DNA of 64,000 bases from NCBI RefSeq assembly GCF_040412085.2, contig NZ_CP115921.1, positions 1,116,001 to 1,180,000 on the forward strand, given 5' to 3'. Origin of the DNA: Vibrio sp. CB1-14. GTDB taxonomy: Bacteria; Pseudomonadota; Gammaproteobacteria; Enterobacterales; Vibrionaceae. Shown here piece after piece: positions 56,501-64,000 of the stretch. The notes under the pieces are model-generated. The model did no database searches. It had not been told where the DNA came from and saw nothing but the letters and a program-made list of their open reading frames with translations. A program made the translations under genes and the position numbers. Every line of letters begins with the position of its first letter. The stretch's first letter is position 1.

Positions 56501-57637
56501 ATGGTTCACCGTGAGTTCAGTTTTAAAGCTACTCCTAGTAAGTCTCTTGTGTTGGCATTAACGTTGGCGCTGAGTACTTTTCCCGCCTGGTCGGCCGAGT
56601 ATAAAGACCACGTTGATGACAAGAAGTCTAAAGTGGATAGCACCAGTAAAAGTAATGAAGAAAAGCAGGGTTTCATTGCGTTGCCGATTCCAATGTCAAA
56701 TCCCACCCTAGGAACAGGTGTTCAACTGGTAGGGCTGTATATGCATGCCAAAGAGCCAGACTCTAAGGCGCACAACGATACGTCGGGTATCGTCGGCATG
56801 TACACGTCGACAGAGAGCTGGTTGATTGGTGCGTTCCATGATGGCGCGTTAAAAGATGATTCAGTGCGCTATACCGGTGGCATCTTTCATGGCGATCTAA
56901 AGCTTAAGTATTACGGAGACGGAAACGATCCTATTTTTGCGGATGATCCGCTTAAGTATGACATGACAATGAGTGGTGTCATGCTCAGAGCCTTGTTCCA
57001 AGTTGCTGGGTCGCATTGGTACATTGGCCCTCAATATAACTACATGCAAACCGACATTTCGTTCCGAGAACTTAACGATTTTTGGCCGGGAACCGAGCAA
57101 GTGAAGTCGGCTGGACTTGGCGCGGTTGTTCACTACGACACGCGTGATGACAACTACTATCCGACAGAAGGTTGGTACACTCAGTTTAGCTATATGGATT
57201 ATGGCCAAAACTGGGGAGGTGATGGTGATTACAACATTGGTAAGCTGTCGACGAGTAACTACTGGAGCGTCAGAAATGACCTAGTGTTTGCCTCAAAACT
57301 GACCGCAATGACCAGCGGAGGTGATGTGCCTTTCTATGAAAAACCGACGCTACAAATGCGTGGCTTTAACCATGGTCGCTATCGAAATGACAACATTGTT
57401 CAGGCGCAGTTTGAGGGGCGTTGGACATTTATGCCACGTTTTGGCGCGGTTGGCTTTGTGGGACTTGGGAAAACGGCAGAAGCGGAACAAGATATCTTAC
57501 GTCAAAGTACGGTTGTCACGAAAGGTATAGGCCTTAGGTGGCAACCAGTAGAGCAGAAGAAGATGAACATTCGACTCGATATAGCGCGCGGGCCAGAAGA
57601 AAGTACGTTGCACTTATCGGTTGGTGAGGCGTTTTAA
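56501..57637 (+). CDS. BamA/TamA-like outer membrane beta-barrel protein
   Basis: 378 aa. Signal peptide (to about residue 31, AWSAE), a charged linker, then a surface-antigen (D15-type) barrel. FIALPIPMSNPTLGTGVQLVG starts it, HYDTRDDNYYPTEGWYTQF is the classic family strand, and LRMGFNHGRYR-like QMRGFNHGRYR and the C-terminal LHLSVGEAF end with Phe. No POTRA domains, so probably a short barrel of unknown role. Monocistronic. Confidence 0.8.
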   Translation: MVHREFSFKATPSKSLVLALTLALSTFPAWSAEYKDHVDDKKSKVDSTSKSNEEKQGFIALPIPMSNPTLGTGVQLVGLYMHAKEPDSKAHNDTSGIVGMYTSTESWLIGAFHDGALKDDSVRYTGGIFHGDLKLKYYGDGNDPIFADDPLKYDMTMSGVMLRALFQVAGSHWYIGPQYNYMQTDISFRELNDFWPGTEQVKSAGLGAVVHYDTRDDNYYPTEGWYTQFSYMDYGQNWGGDGDYNIGKLSTSNYWSVRNDLVFASKLTAMTSGGDVPFYEKPTLQMRGFNHGRYRNDNIVQAQFEGRWTFMPRFGAVGFVGLGKTAEAEQDILRQSTVVTKGIGLRWQPVEQKKMNIRLDIARGPEESTLHLSVGEAF

Positions 57638-57668
57638 ACAAGGGGAGCTTAGTTAGCTCCCCTTGTTT
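57636..57668. terminator. Terminator between the barrel gene and dcuC
   Basis: AAACAAGGGGAGCT (57636-57649), loop TAGTT, AGCTCCCCTTGTTT (57655-57668), overlapping the stop codon of the barrel gene. Works for both convergent genes. Confidence 0.85.
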
Positions 57669-57703
57669 TGATGAAGCTGTGTTTTGACGACGCTATGTTT
57701 TAA

Positions 57704-59071
57704 TTAAGCGCTCATTGGTACAAGAACCAGTGTACCAATGATGACAGTGACAAGGCCAGCGATGACTGGAACAGACGTACGTTTGACAACTTCAAACGGA
57801 GAAATCTGCGCCATACCCGATGTTGCAACAATAACGCCAGATACTGGTGAAATGGTGCGACCTAAGTTCGATGCTTGCAGCATTGGAATGATAAGGAATG
57901 CTGGGTTTAGTCCCATCTTAGCGGCCAAAGATGGCGCAAGCTCAACGAAGGCATAGAACGGTGCGTTACCAGAGCCTGTTGCGATTGCGGCTGCGACCGT
58001 TAATCCGGTTAGGATAAGCATTAGAGCGATACCGCCAGCACCCGCTTTGTCGGCCAAGTGAAGCAAATTATCAATTGCGCCAATTGACATCAAACCTTGT
58101 GCGAACACGCCTGCGGCAACCAATAGCATTACCACACCTTTAAACGCGTCGGCCATGCCTTGATAGCAAGACTCTAGGTCTTCTAAGGTCTTCTTACCGT
58201 TGAAACGCTTAACCATAAAGTCAATCACAGCACCTAGGAAGATCGACCCAACAACAATGGTATAGATATCCAATGACAGCCCCGGAATTGTACGGCCATT
58301 GAAGAGGAAAACACCAATGATTGGTAAGAACGGTAGAATGCAGTAGAACGCCGGAGCGTCTACCTTGATTTCTGAAACGTCAACACGCTCCATTGGCGTA
58401 TTTTCTTTTTTGTCCAAGTACTTATTCCAGAAAAATGCCGCTGCTGCCATAACAATTATCGCGCAGATAGAAACGGGTAACACCGTTTGCACCGCGAACA
58501 CATCCAAAGCCAAACCAGACTTTTCTGCTGCAATCACAACGTCTCCAGATGTTGGAGAAAGAATAATTGCTGCAGGTGAAGCACAGACAGCCACTGCTGC
58601 TGGGCGAGAAATACCCATTGCCGTCATCATTGGGAACAAAGTAGCCATCAATAGCACACCAAGCCCAGTAGCCGAGCTAACGGCCAGTGACATCAGACAG
58701 GCTACGATGTACGCCGCAACCAACAAAACATATGGAGAGGTAATGAAAGACAGTGGCCTAGAGAACTGTTTTACCACCACGTTGTTAGCGCCGATATGCG
58801 TCATGTAAGAGGCAAAACCACACAGCAGCATGATCTGCATACCTAGGCCGCCGCCACGATACTGAAGCATGTATTTCACATACTCTAGCGAATCCGTCAC
58901 CATGTTGCCTGTTGATGTCAGTTTCGCTGGCAACACAGTGTGACCTAATACACCGGTCAAAAGCAGTAATAAAATACCGGCGGTAAGCAACACACCTGCT
59001 GGCTTGTAGCCTTTAACGATAAAGTAGCCAACGGTGATGGTCACCACTAAGCCGATCATCAGTTCTAACAT
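57704..59071 (-). CDS. dcuC: C4-dicarboxylate transporter DcuC
   Basis: 455-aa membrane protein with 12 or more helices. The characteristic segments LYVKYMLQYRGGGLGMQIMLL-type (residues about 64-85), SSATGLGVLLMATLFPMM, ATGSGNAPFYAFVEL and the final LGRTISPVSGVIVATSGM identify DcuC, an anaerobic succinate/fumarate antiporter. Ribosome site GGGGAG. Divergent from a LysR gene that may control it. Confidence 0.9.
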   Translation of the reverse strand: MLELMIGLVVTITVGYFIVKGYKPAGVLLTAGILLLLLTGVLGHTVLPAKLTSTGNMVTDSLEYVKYMLQYRGGGLGMQIMLLCGFASYMTHIGANNVVVKQFSRPLSFITSPYVLLVAAYIVACLMSLAVSSATGLGVLLMATLFPMMTAMGISRPAAVAVCASPAAIILSPTSGDVVIAAEKSGLALDVFAVQTVLPVSICAIIVMAAAAFFWNKYLDKKENTPMERVDVSEIKVDAPAFYCILPFLPIIGVFLFNGRTIPGLSLDIYTIVVGSIFLGAVIDFMVKRFNGKKTLEDLESCYQGMADAFKGVVMLLVAAGVFAQGLMSIGAIDNLLHLADKAGAGGIALMLILTGLTVAAAIATGSGNAPFYAFVELAPSLAAKMGLNPAFLIIPMLQASNLGRTISPVSGVIVATSGMAQISPFEVVKRTSVPVIAGLVTVIIGTLVLVPMSA

Positions 59072-59482
59072 AAATCTCCCCTGATACTGTTAAAATACAT
59101 GTCTATTTATTTCTAAATGTGTCAATGACTCTACCTTTTAATAGCCTGTGGCACGACACTAATACGCCATATTGCTGATCTAGAACAAACATTATCTATC
59201 GGTGATAACAGGGTGTTTAATATTGGTTAATCGGCAGGTGGGTAGATGTAAATATTGTATTTTCGGTAAGCTATGATTGTTTTAACTGAATCACTTTTGG
59301 CTATTTATTGTGCGAAGTGTAAATATTGCGCTGAAAACTTACATTTGGTACTGAATGCGTCAAAAGCACTCTTGAAAAGGTTGAGCACACAACAAACATG
59401 TCAACGTTGAGGTGCAATGCAAGTGTTGCAATTCGTGGGATTGTAGACAAAATAAACCTACCACTCACAAAGGTGCGAAGCC
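59072..59482. other. Divergent regulatory region of dcuC and a LysR gene
   Basis: 411 bp. The 11-mer TGTAAATATTG appears at 59247-59257 and again at 59318-59328 in direct orientation, 71 bp apart. A related inverted half (TTACATTT) lies at 59339-59346. These are candidate binding sites for the LysR protein. No FNR box (TTGAT-N4-ATCAA) was found. Confidence 0.5.
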
Positions 59483-60379
59483 ATGTATCACTCTTCCATT
59501 AATCTTCTCGATGTTCGAGCGTTCGTCCTTGTTGCGAACTTGGGGAACTTCACTAAGGCTGCAGAAGCATTGGGCGTATCACGTTCTCATGTCTCTAGAC
59601 AAATACAGTCACTGGAAAAGCAGATGGGTGTAAGCTTGATCATTCGCACTACACGTTCAATGAAACTGACCACGGCCGGAAGGGCGTTTCTAGCCTCGTG
59701 TGACCAAGCATTAAATAGTATCGATAAAGCCGTACATACTGCGGTTGATGATATTGAGACGATTCGCGGAAACATCAAAATTAATTGTGTAGGCGGTTAT
59801 ATTGGCGAGGAGATGGTTTCGGAGTTCATTGCTGCCTTTTTACAGGCTCATCCTGATGTGACCGTTGAACTCGACTTTTCGAGTCACCGTGTTGATCTCT
59901 TAGAGGAAGAGTTTGATTTAGCGATTCGAATGGGAGAATTAGCTGATGCCAGCTATGTCGCGCGCAAGCTCACCACGATTGAAATGCAAACACTGGCTAG
60001 TCCAAGCTACTTAGCAAACTCTGCGCCTGTCACGCACCCTAAACATCTAAAATCTCACCGCTGCATCACGGGTTCCGTAACTAAGTGGCGTTTTGAGCAT
60101 ATAGAAACTAAAGAGTCCGTTGAAGTGCCTATTGAAGGTGTATTGAGTTGCAAAAATGGCAGAGTGCTTATAAATGCTGCGAAAAAAGGGCTTGGCCTTA
60201 TCCGGGTGCCGCGGATTTACTGTGAGAGAGAAATTGAGCAGGGGCAACTGGTTTCTGTCTTTACCGACTGGCAAGTTAGCGATGTTCCTTTGTCGATCAT
60301 TTACCACAAAGACAAGTATCAACCCAATCGGATCAGAGCATGTATTAGCCACCTAATTAGTGCGTTTGGTAATAGCTAA
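59483..60379 (+). CDS. LysR-family transcriptional regulator
   Basis: 298 aa; HTH at residues about 18-45 (KAAEALGVSRSHVSRQIQSLEK) and effector domain (about 90-295). Divergent from dcuC; probably regulates it and/or itself. Ribosome site AAAGGTG. Confidence 0.9.
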   Translation: MYHSSINLLDVRAFVLVANLGNFTKAAEALGVSRSHVSRQIQSLEKQMGVSLIIRTTRSMKLTTAGRAFLASCDQALNSIDKAVHTAVDDIETIRGNIKINCVGGYIGEEMVSEFIAAFLQAHPDVTVELDFSSHRVDLLEEEFDLAIRMGELADASYVARKLTTIEMQTLASPSYLANSAPVTHPKHLKSHRCITGSVTKWRFEHIETKESVEVPIEGVLSCKNGRVLINAAKKGLGLIRVPRIYCEREIEQGQLVSVFTDWQVSDVPLSIIYHKDKYQPNRIRACISHLISAFGNS

Positions 60380-60485
60380 TATATTAGGAATAACCGTTAT
60401 TACCTAAAAGCTGACTTGTTGATTATCAAACAATATTGTCTGATAATTGCGCGCTTTCACTTTCTCAAGGTTCACGATTAATTGC

Positions 60486-61889
60486 ATGCACTCTCACGCA
60501 AAAAAATACACATTTATCTTAGCTAGAGCGCTGATACTGTCGGTATTGTTATATGGGGTTGCCATTTATCACAGTACCGACAACTTGGTGGAAAATGAGC
60601 AAGCAAAGTTTCGCCTTCTCACAAAAACAGTACAAGATTATAAATCTACCCTGTACATCATGGGGGTGATGTTTGAAGCTCAAGTCGAGGCGAATCGCGG
60701 TAAATTCGTGGACGAAAGGTCGTTTGATCGTGGCAAGATCTATTACTATGATGACAATAAAACACTGACTCACAATGAAAAAGTGATCAGTGCGACGGCT
60801 GAAAAAATGTTTGGGAGCATGCCAGAAATGGTCAGCGTGCCGTCTTATTCACTTTACTATCGCTCCTACGAGGGACAAAAGCTGCTATCAGCTAAGTCGT
60901 TCGATATTCCCGCCAATGTTGTTAAATCAGCGTTTTCGGAAAAATCGTGTCTCGCGACATCAAACTGTGCGTATTTTGTGTCGCCAGAAGATTTATCAAA
61001 CCGACTCGTTGTGTCTGATGTGCATCAGGACAAGGTGACCGGACAACCTACGATTACGTTGTCGAGTCCTGTTTATGATGGAATGACGATGATTGGTGAT
61101 GTTAATGTTGATATCTATCTGAACTATTTTGGTTTTATCTCCAATAAAACCTTTGTCTCTGCTAAAGATGGCGACAAGCGTCAGGTCATTATTGAAAACC
61201 TACGTTACCCACTAAAAAAGCACGCGTTTGCTAAACATTTTGTTGTTGATGACTACTTTGAGTTTGTTTATCTCATTCCTTTTAGCAAGCTCGTCATTGA
61301 TACCAGTTGGTTACTCCTCCTTCTTGTGGCGATCTTATTTTATATCTTTGTAAAGCTAGAAGAACTCCACGTTAAGCGCGAGCGGCTAAAGTTGGCAGAA
61401 ATTGCCATCAGTCGCGATGAGTTAACCGGGATCTACAATCGTACTATTCTCAAAGACAGTGCACTTAAATACATCAAGGAAAAGCAAGGGTTGTCGGTTA
61501 TCGTCATTGATGGAGATGGCTTAAAGACGATTAACGATACCTACGGGCACCATGTTGGAGATGAGGCTATCATTCACATAGCGACATGTATGACGGATAA
61601 CTTTAGAGACAGTGATTATTTGATACGAAGTGGTGGTGATGAGTTCTTGGTGCTGTTGCCTGGCTGCAGTGAGCAAACTGCGTATCAGTTGGCAGATAGG
61701 CTAGCGAGTGATATTGAATCTACGCCTTTCGGTAAGCAGTCACTGACTATGACCATCAGCTTTGGCGTAAGCCAAATTCAGCGAGGTGATAATTTACAGG
61801 CCGCGATTCAACGCGCTGACAATCTATTGTATCGAGATAAGCGCAGCAAAGCGCGAACGGTTGAACAGACGAGTACGCAACATGCATAA
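60486..61889 (+). CDS. Membrane diguanylate cyclase with periplasmic sensor domain
   Basis: 467 aa. Membrane helices at about 12-28 and 273-291 bracket a 240-residue periplasmic domain with a possible disulfide (C155, C161). The cytoplasmic GGDEF domain has GGDEF at 383-387 and RxxD I-site at 374-377. Start ATG 60486 gives a basic, signal-anchor N-terminus; its ribosome site is poor. Its last 8 nt overlap the start of the next LysR gene. Expected to synthesise c-di-GMP in response to an unknown periplasmic signal. Confidence 0.87.
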   Translation: MHSHAKKYTFILARALILSVLLYGVAIYHSTDNLVENEQAKFRLLTKTVQDYKSTLYIMGVMFEAQVEANRGKFVDERSFDRGKIYYYDDNKTLTHNEKVISATAEKMFGSMPEMVSVPSYSLYYRSYEGQKLLSAKSFDIPANVVKSAFSEKSCLATSNCAYFVSPEDLSNRLVVSDVHQDKVTGQPTITLSSPVYDGMTMIGDVNVDIYLNYFGFISNKTFVSAKDGDKRQVIIENLRYPLKKHAFAKHFVVDDYFEFVYLIPFSKLVIDTSWLLLLLVAILFYIFVKLEELHVKRERLKLAEIAISRDELTGIYNRTILKDSALKYIKEKQGLSVIVIDGDGLKTINDTYGHHVGDEAIIHIATCMTDNFRDSDYLIRSGGDEFLVLLPGCSEQTAYQLADRLASDIESTPFGKQSLTMTISFGVSQIQRGDNLQAAIQRADNLLYRDKRSKARTVEQTSTQHA

Positions 61890-62778
61890 AGAGCACGATT
61901 ATAACTTACTGAAGGTATTGGTACTCATTTATGAGCATCGTAATCTAACCACGGCGGCGGCAAAGTTAGGTAAAACAGAAAGTGCGGTTAGTAAGCATTT
62001 GGCGAAGCTTCGTGAACAGCTTGGTGACCCGCTGTTTATTCGCCGTAGTTCAGGCTTAGAGCCTACACATTATCTCGAGCGAATAATGCCTGGCATACAG
62101 CGCGGTTTGCGCTCGGTTGAAAATGCTCTCAAGCAAGGTGAGGTGTTTGATGCAACTCAATATGAACATCCGATTGTTATTGCCTTAGACAACACTTCCA
62201 TTGAGCGTTTTGCCCTTCCTATACTCTCTGCTCTTAGAGCGGAGTTTGGTAATTCGTTAATTGAGTTGATCACATGGCGACGTGATACTTATCAGCGTAT
62301 TCTTGATGAAAAAGTGCAACTGGGTATTCAGATGTTTAACGAAGATTGTTCCAAGTCTTTGTATCAAAGCGCTTTGTTCAATGTCGAGATGGGAGCCTTA
62401 GTAGGCGAGCAAAGTGATCTCCACCAATGGCAAGATGTGTTTGACAACCCATGTATCTTTTTTGAGGTTCGGGGCTGGAATGAAACAAACCATCGTCTGA
62501 TCAGACAAATGGCGCAGTACGATCTTTCTTTCGATTATAAAACCAAGCTTGATAATTTTTCATTGGCGATGTCGCTAGTTCGTCGGGAAAACACTTCGGT
62601 GGTGTTGGCAAAGCATCTTGCTTCGAGAGAAGGTGTTCGATATATACCGTTTCCAGAGCGCATGCAGACTTATGCACCGGTTGTCTCTTGTATTAAACAG
62701 AGTGATAGGCAAAACCCGTTACATCAAAAGCTACATAGTGTGATTAAGCTGGCGGTATTGAGTTCTTTAGGGGAGTAA
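61882..62778 (+). CDS. LysR-family regulator (LeuO-like), overlapping the GGDEF gene
   Basis: 298 aa from ATG 61882. HTH (TAAAKLGKTESAVSKHLAKLREQLG, split over residues 24-48) followed by an effector domain; resembles the LeuO/NodD-like branch by the ligand-domain start YEHPIVIALDN. The frame is open for 32 codons upstream inside the GGDEF gene. Its start overlaps the GGDEF stop by 8 nt, suggesting translational coupling. Confidence 0.85.
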   Translation: MHKEHDYNLLKVLVLIYEHRNLTTAAAKLGKTESAVSKHLAKLREQLGDPLFIRRSSGLEPTHYLERIMPGIQRGLRSVENALKQGEVFDATQYEHPIVIALDNTSIERFALPILSALRAEFGNSLIELITWRRDTYQRILDEKVQLGIQMFNEDCSKSLYQSALFNVEMGALVGEQSDLHQWQDVFDNPCIFFEVRGWNETNHRLIRQMAQYDLSFDYKTKLDNFSLAMSLVRRENTSVVLAKHLASREGVRYIPFPERMQTYAPVVSCIKQSDRQNPLHQKLHSVIKLAVLSSLGE

Positions 62779-62815
62779 CTTGGCGTCCTTGCCAAGAAGT
62801 AAGCGGTTTAGAAAA

Positions 62816-63517
62816 TTATAAGACTGCTTCTGCAACTGGAAGAGGAGTCATCGCTGGCGCAGTGTCATGATTCGCCGCTGTACCACTGATAGCGACACCC
62901 ACAGTAGGCTGAGTTTGTACTACATCTTGTGTATGCAGTAGCTCAACAATGGAATTAGCCTCATATTTGTCCAGTATTCGTGATTTGTAAGTGCTGATCG
63001 TTTTTGCACTCAACGACAGGAATTCTGATATTTGTTTGTTAGTGTAGCCTTTCTTCAAGTAGTTAAAGACCACAGTTTCTCGCTGCGACAACACAATGTT
63101 ACGGCTGCGTTGTTTGTAATCCGTCTTGAACAAGTTATATCCACGCATCACGCCCGCAATGGCATCGCGAATCAACGCAGTATCTTCCGTTTTGCTAATG
63201 TAACCATTGGCGCCTAGTTTATACGCGGTTTCTGAATATACAGGGTAGCCATAACTTGAAACGAAAATCGCTTTGCCTTTATAGCCTGCAGTATAGGCAC
63301 GGCGCATTAACTCGAAACCATCGGCCTCTGCTAGGTTAACATCGAGAATGATCAGTTCGATATTGCCAGTTTTAACCAGGTTCAGAGCAGTTTGAATGCT
63401 GTCTGTTTGGTGCACCAAGTTCATGTCATCAATACTGGTTACGATCTTGGCAATCGACTCCCTAACGATAGGGTAGTTATCAATGATGAGACAATCTTTG
63501 CTGTTTGGATAGAGCAT
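62816..63517 (-). CDS. LuxR/FixJ-family response regulator
   Basis: 233 aa. Receiver domain (residues 5-125) with phospho-Asp D59 in IILDVN and the usual acidic pocket near D13. Then a GerE/LuxR HTH (LSQRETVVFNYLKKGYTNKQI and LSLSAKTISTYKSRIL, about 146-188), and a flexible C-tail rich in Ala/Pro/Thr. Start ATG 63517 fits the family; the longer frame begins at 63574. No histidine kinase lies next to it. Confidence 0.9.
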   Translation of the reverse strand: MLYPNSKDCLIIDNYPIVRESIAKIVTSIDDMNLVHQTDSIQTALNLVKTGNIELIILDVNLAEADGFELMRRAYTAGYKGKAIFVSSYGYPVYSETAYKLGANGYISKTEDTALIRDAIAGVMRGYNLFKTDYKQRSRNIVLSQRETVVFNYLKKGYTNKQISEFLSLSAKTISTYKSRILDKYEANSIVELLHTQDVVQTQPTVGVAISGTAANHDTAPAMTPLPVAEAVL

Positions 63518-63951
63518 TAACTTAACCTTGCAAAACAAGTGAATAACAAAAAATGAGCATTGAGAAGGGCGCATCCACGTTGCTTGTAGGTGTCGCCAGC
63601 ATAGGCTGCGACAGATTTAATTCATGGCTCAAATTAACTTGTTCAAAAGTATATGAAACAATTGAATGAAAGTCTGGAAAGACAGAAATTCCAAAATGGA
63701 ATAGTGTCAGAACTCTCAAAGGCTAATTAGAGATCAGAACCTTGCTTGGTGGCAATTCCGATTTTTTGTCGTGTTAAGAACAAAGTTTGTTTGACAGGAT
63801 TAATGTTCCATAAGAGGGCTCGAATATTGGGTTTTCGCTATTTTTTGGAAATTTAGTACGAAAAAGTGTGATATGCCTCTTGTTTTATTCTCTCTTAGGT
63901 ATAAAATTACAATTAGTTGAAAGTTAATTACATATCTATCGGAGAACGATC
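63518..63951. other. Divergent intergenic region with two palindromes
   Basis: 434 bp between a response regulator and a truncated plus-strand gene. ATTCCA-AAA-TGGAAT (63688-63702) and AACAAA-G-TTTGTT (63779-63791) are perfect palindromes and could be regulator sites. Downstream the sequence is AT-rich with several possible -10 elements (e.g. TATAAA near 63900). Confidence 0.4.
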
Positions 63952-64000
63952 ATGAGCTACGAACTAGGTTCAGCGTATGTTGGTCAATTGGCAGCAAAGA
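63952..64000 (+). CDS. Start of an unidentified gene, cut by the window end
   Basis: ATG 63952 is preceded by GGAG (7 nt away) and opens a frame reading MSYELGSAYVGQLAAK up to the window edge. 16 codons are too few to name a family. Confidence 0.55.
   Translation, partial: MSYELGSAYVGQLAAK

Noticed and set aside
1..64000. CRISPR arrays, tRNA/rRNA genes, insertion sequences or prophage integrase
   Set aside because: No repeat-spacer series, no tRNA-like cloverleaf or rRNA segments, and no transposase or integrase frames were seen.

Overview
The window looks like a stretch of a Vibrionaceae chromosome. The evidence is moderate G+C with strong AAGGAG-type ribosome binding sites, and a set of genes typical of marine vibrios: hcp-hcr with a NorR/sigma-54 promoter, cheV, yibL, elbB, deoD-nupC, azoR, dcuC, many LysR regulators and GGDEF proteins. 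I see no rRNA, tRNA, insertion sequence, integrase or CRISPR array. The species and the replicon (large or small chromosome) cannot be decided from this sequence alone.

Layout. 80-694 is an FAH-family hydrolase. 1189-9404 is a complete aa3-type (caa3-like) cytochrome c oxidase cluster: coxB with a fused C-terminal cytochrome c, coxA, ctaG, coxC, a DUF2909 gene on the opposite strand, SURF1, a Sco-like CxxxC protein, heme A synthase and heme O synthase. 9436-12765 (minus) is a polar amino acid ABC importer. 13058-15798 is hcp-hcr, preceded by two GT-N7-AC NorR-type sites and a textbook -24/-12 promoter. 15920-26095 mixes single genes: a ferric-reductase-like protein, an orphan metzincin-like metalloprotease, azoR, a LysR/Bcr-CflA efflux pair, mtgA, a YSC84 protein, cheV, ppiC and guaD. 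26199-28141 (deoD-nupC) forms a purine salvage block with guaD. 28625-35088 holds yibL, a cytoplasmic GH13 enzyme behind a CRP-like site, a YejM-like membrane sulfatase-fold protein, elbB, and a lipoprotein alpha/beta hydrolase with a small membrane protein.

35256-44389 is the most coherent accessory locus. It has an RpiR regulator and a D-serine/D-threonine dehydratase-like PLP enzyme on the minus strand. Divergent from them are an N-acyl-D-amino-acid deacylase, RidA, a sodium:solute symporter, a KdgM-type porin and a secreted GH20 hexosaminidase. Together they read as uptake and breakdown of an N-acyl-D-amino-acid-containing, amino-sugar-linked substrate. The divergent promoter carries three copies of a CTAACAT element.

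44599-64000 is rich in signalling genes: a glycine-zipper lipoprotein, a GAF-GGDEF protein, a HAD phosphatase ending in a 15-bp repeat, and a diheme cytochrome peroxidase translationally coupled to a hybrid histidine kinase with a degenerate Hpt domain. These are followed by an RND efflux pair, a dienelactone hydrolase, a BamA/TamA-like barrel, dcuC with a divergent LysR gene, a membrane GGDEF protein overlapping a second LysR gene, a LuxR-type response regulator, and the first 16 codons of a gene that runs off the window.
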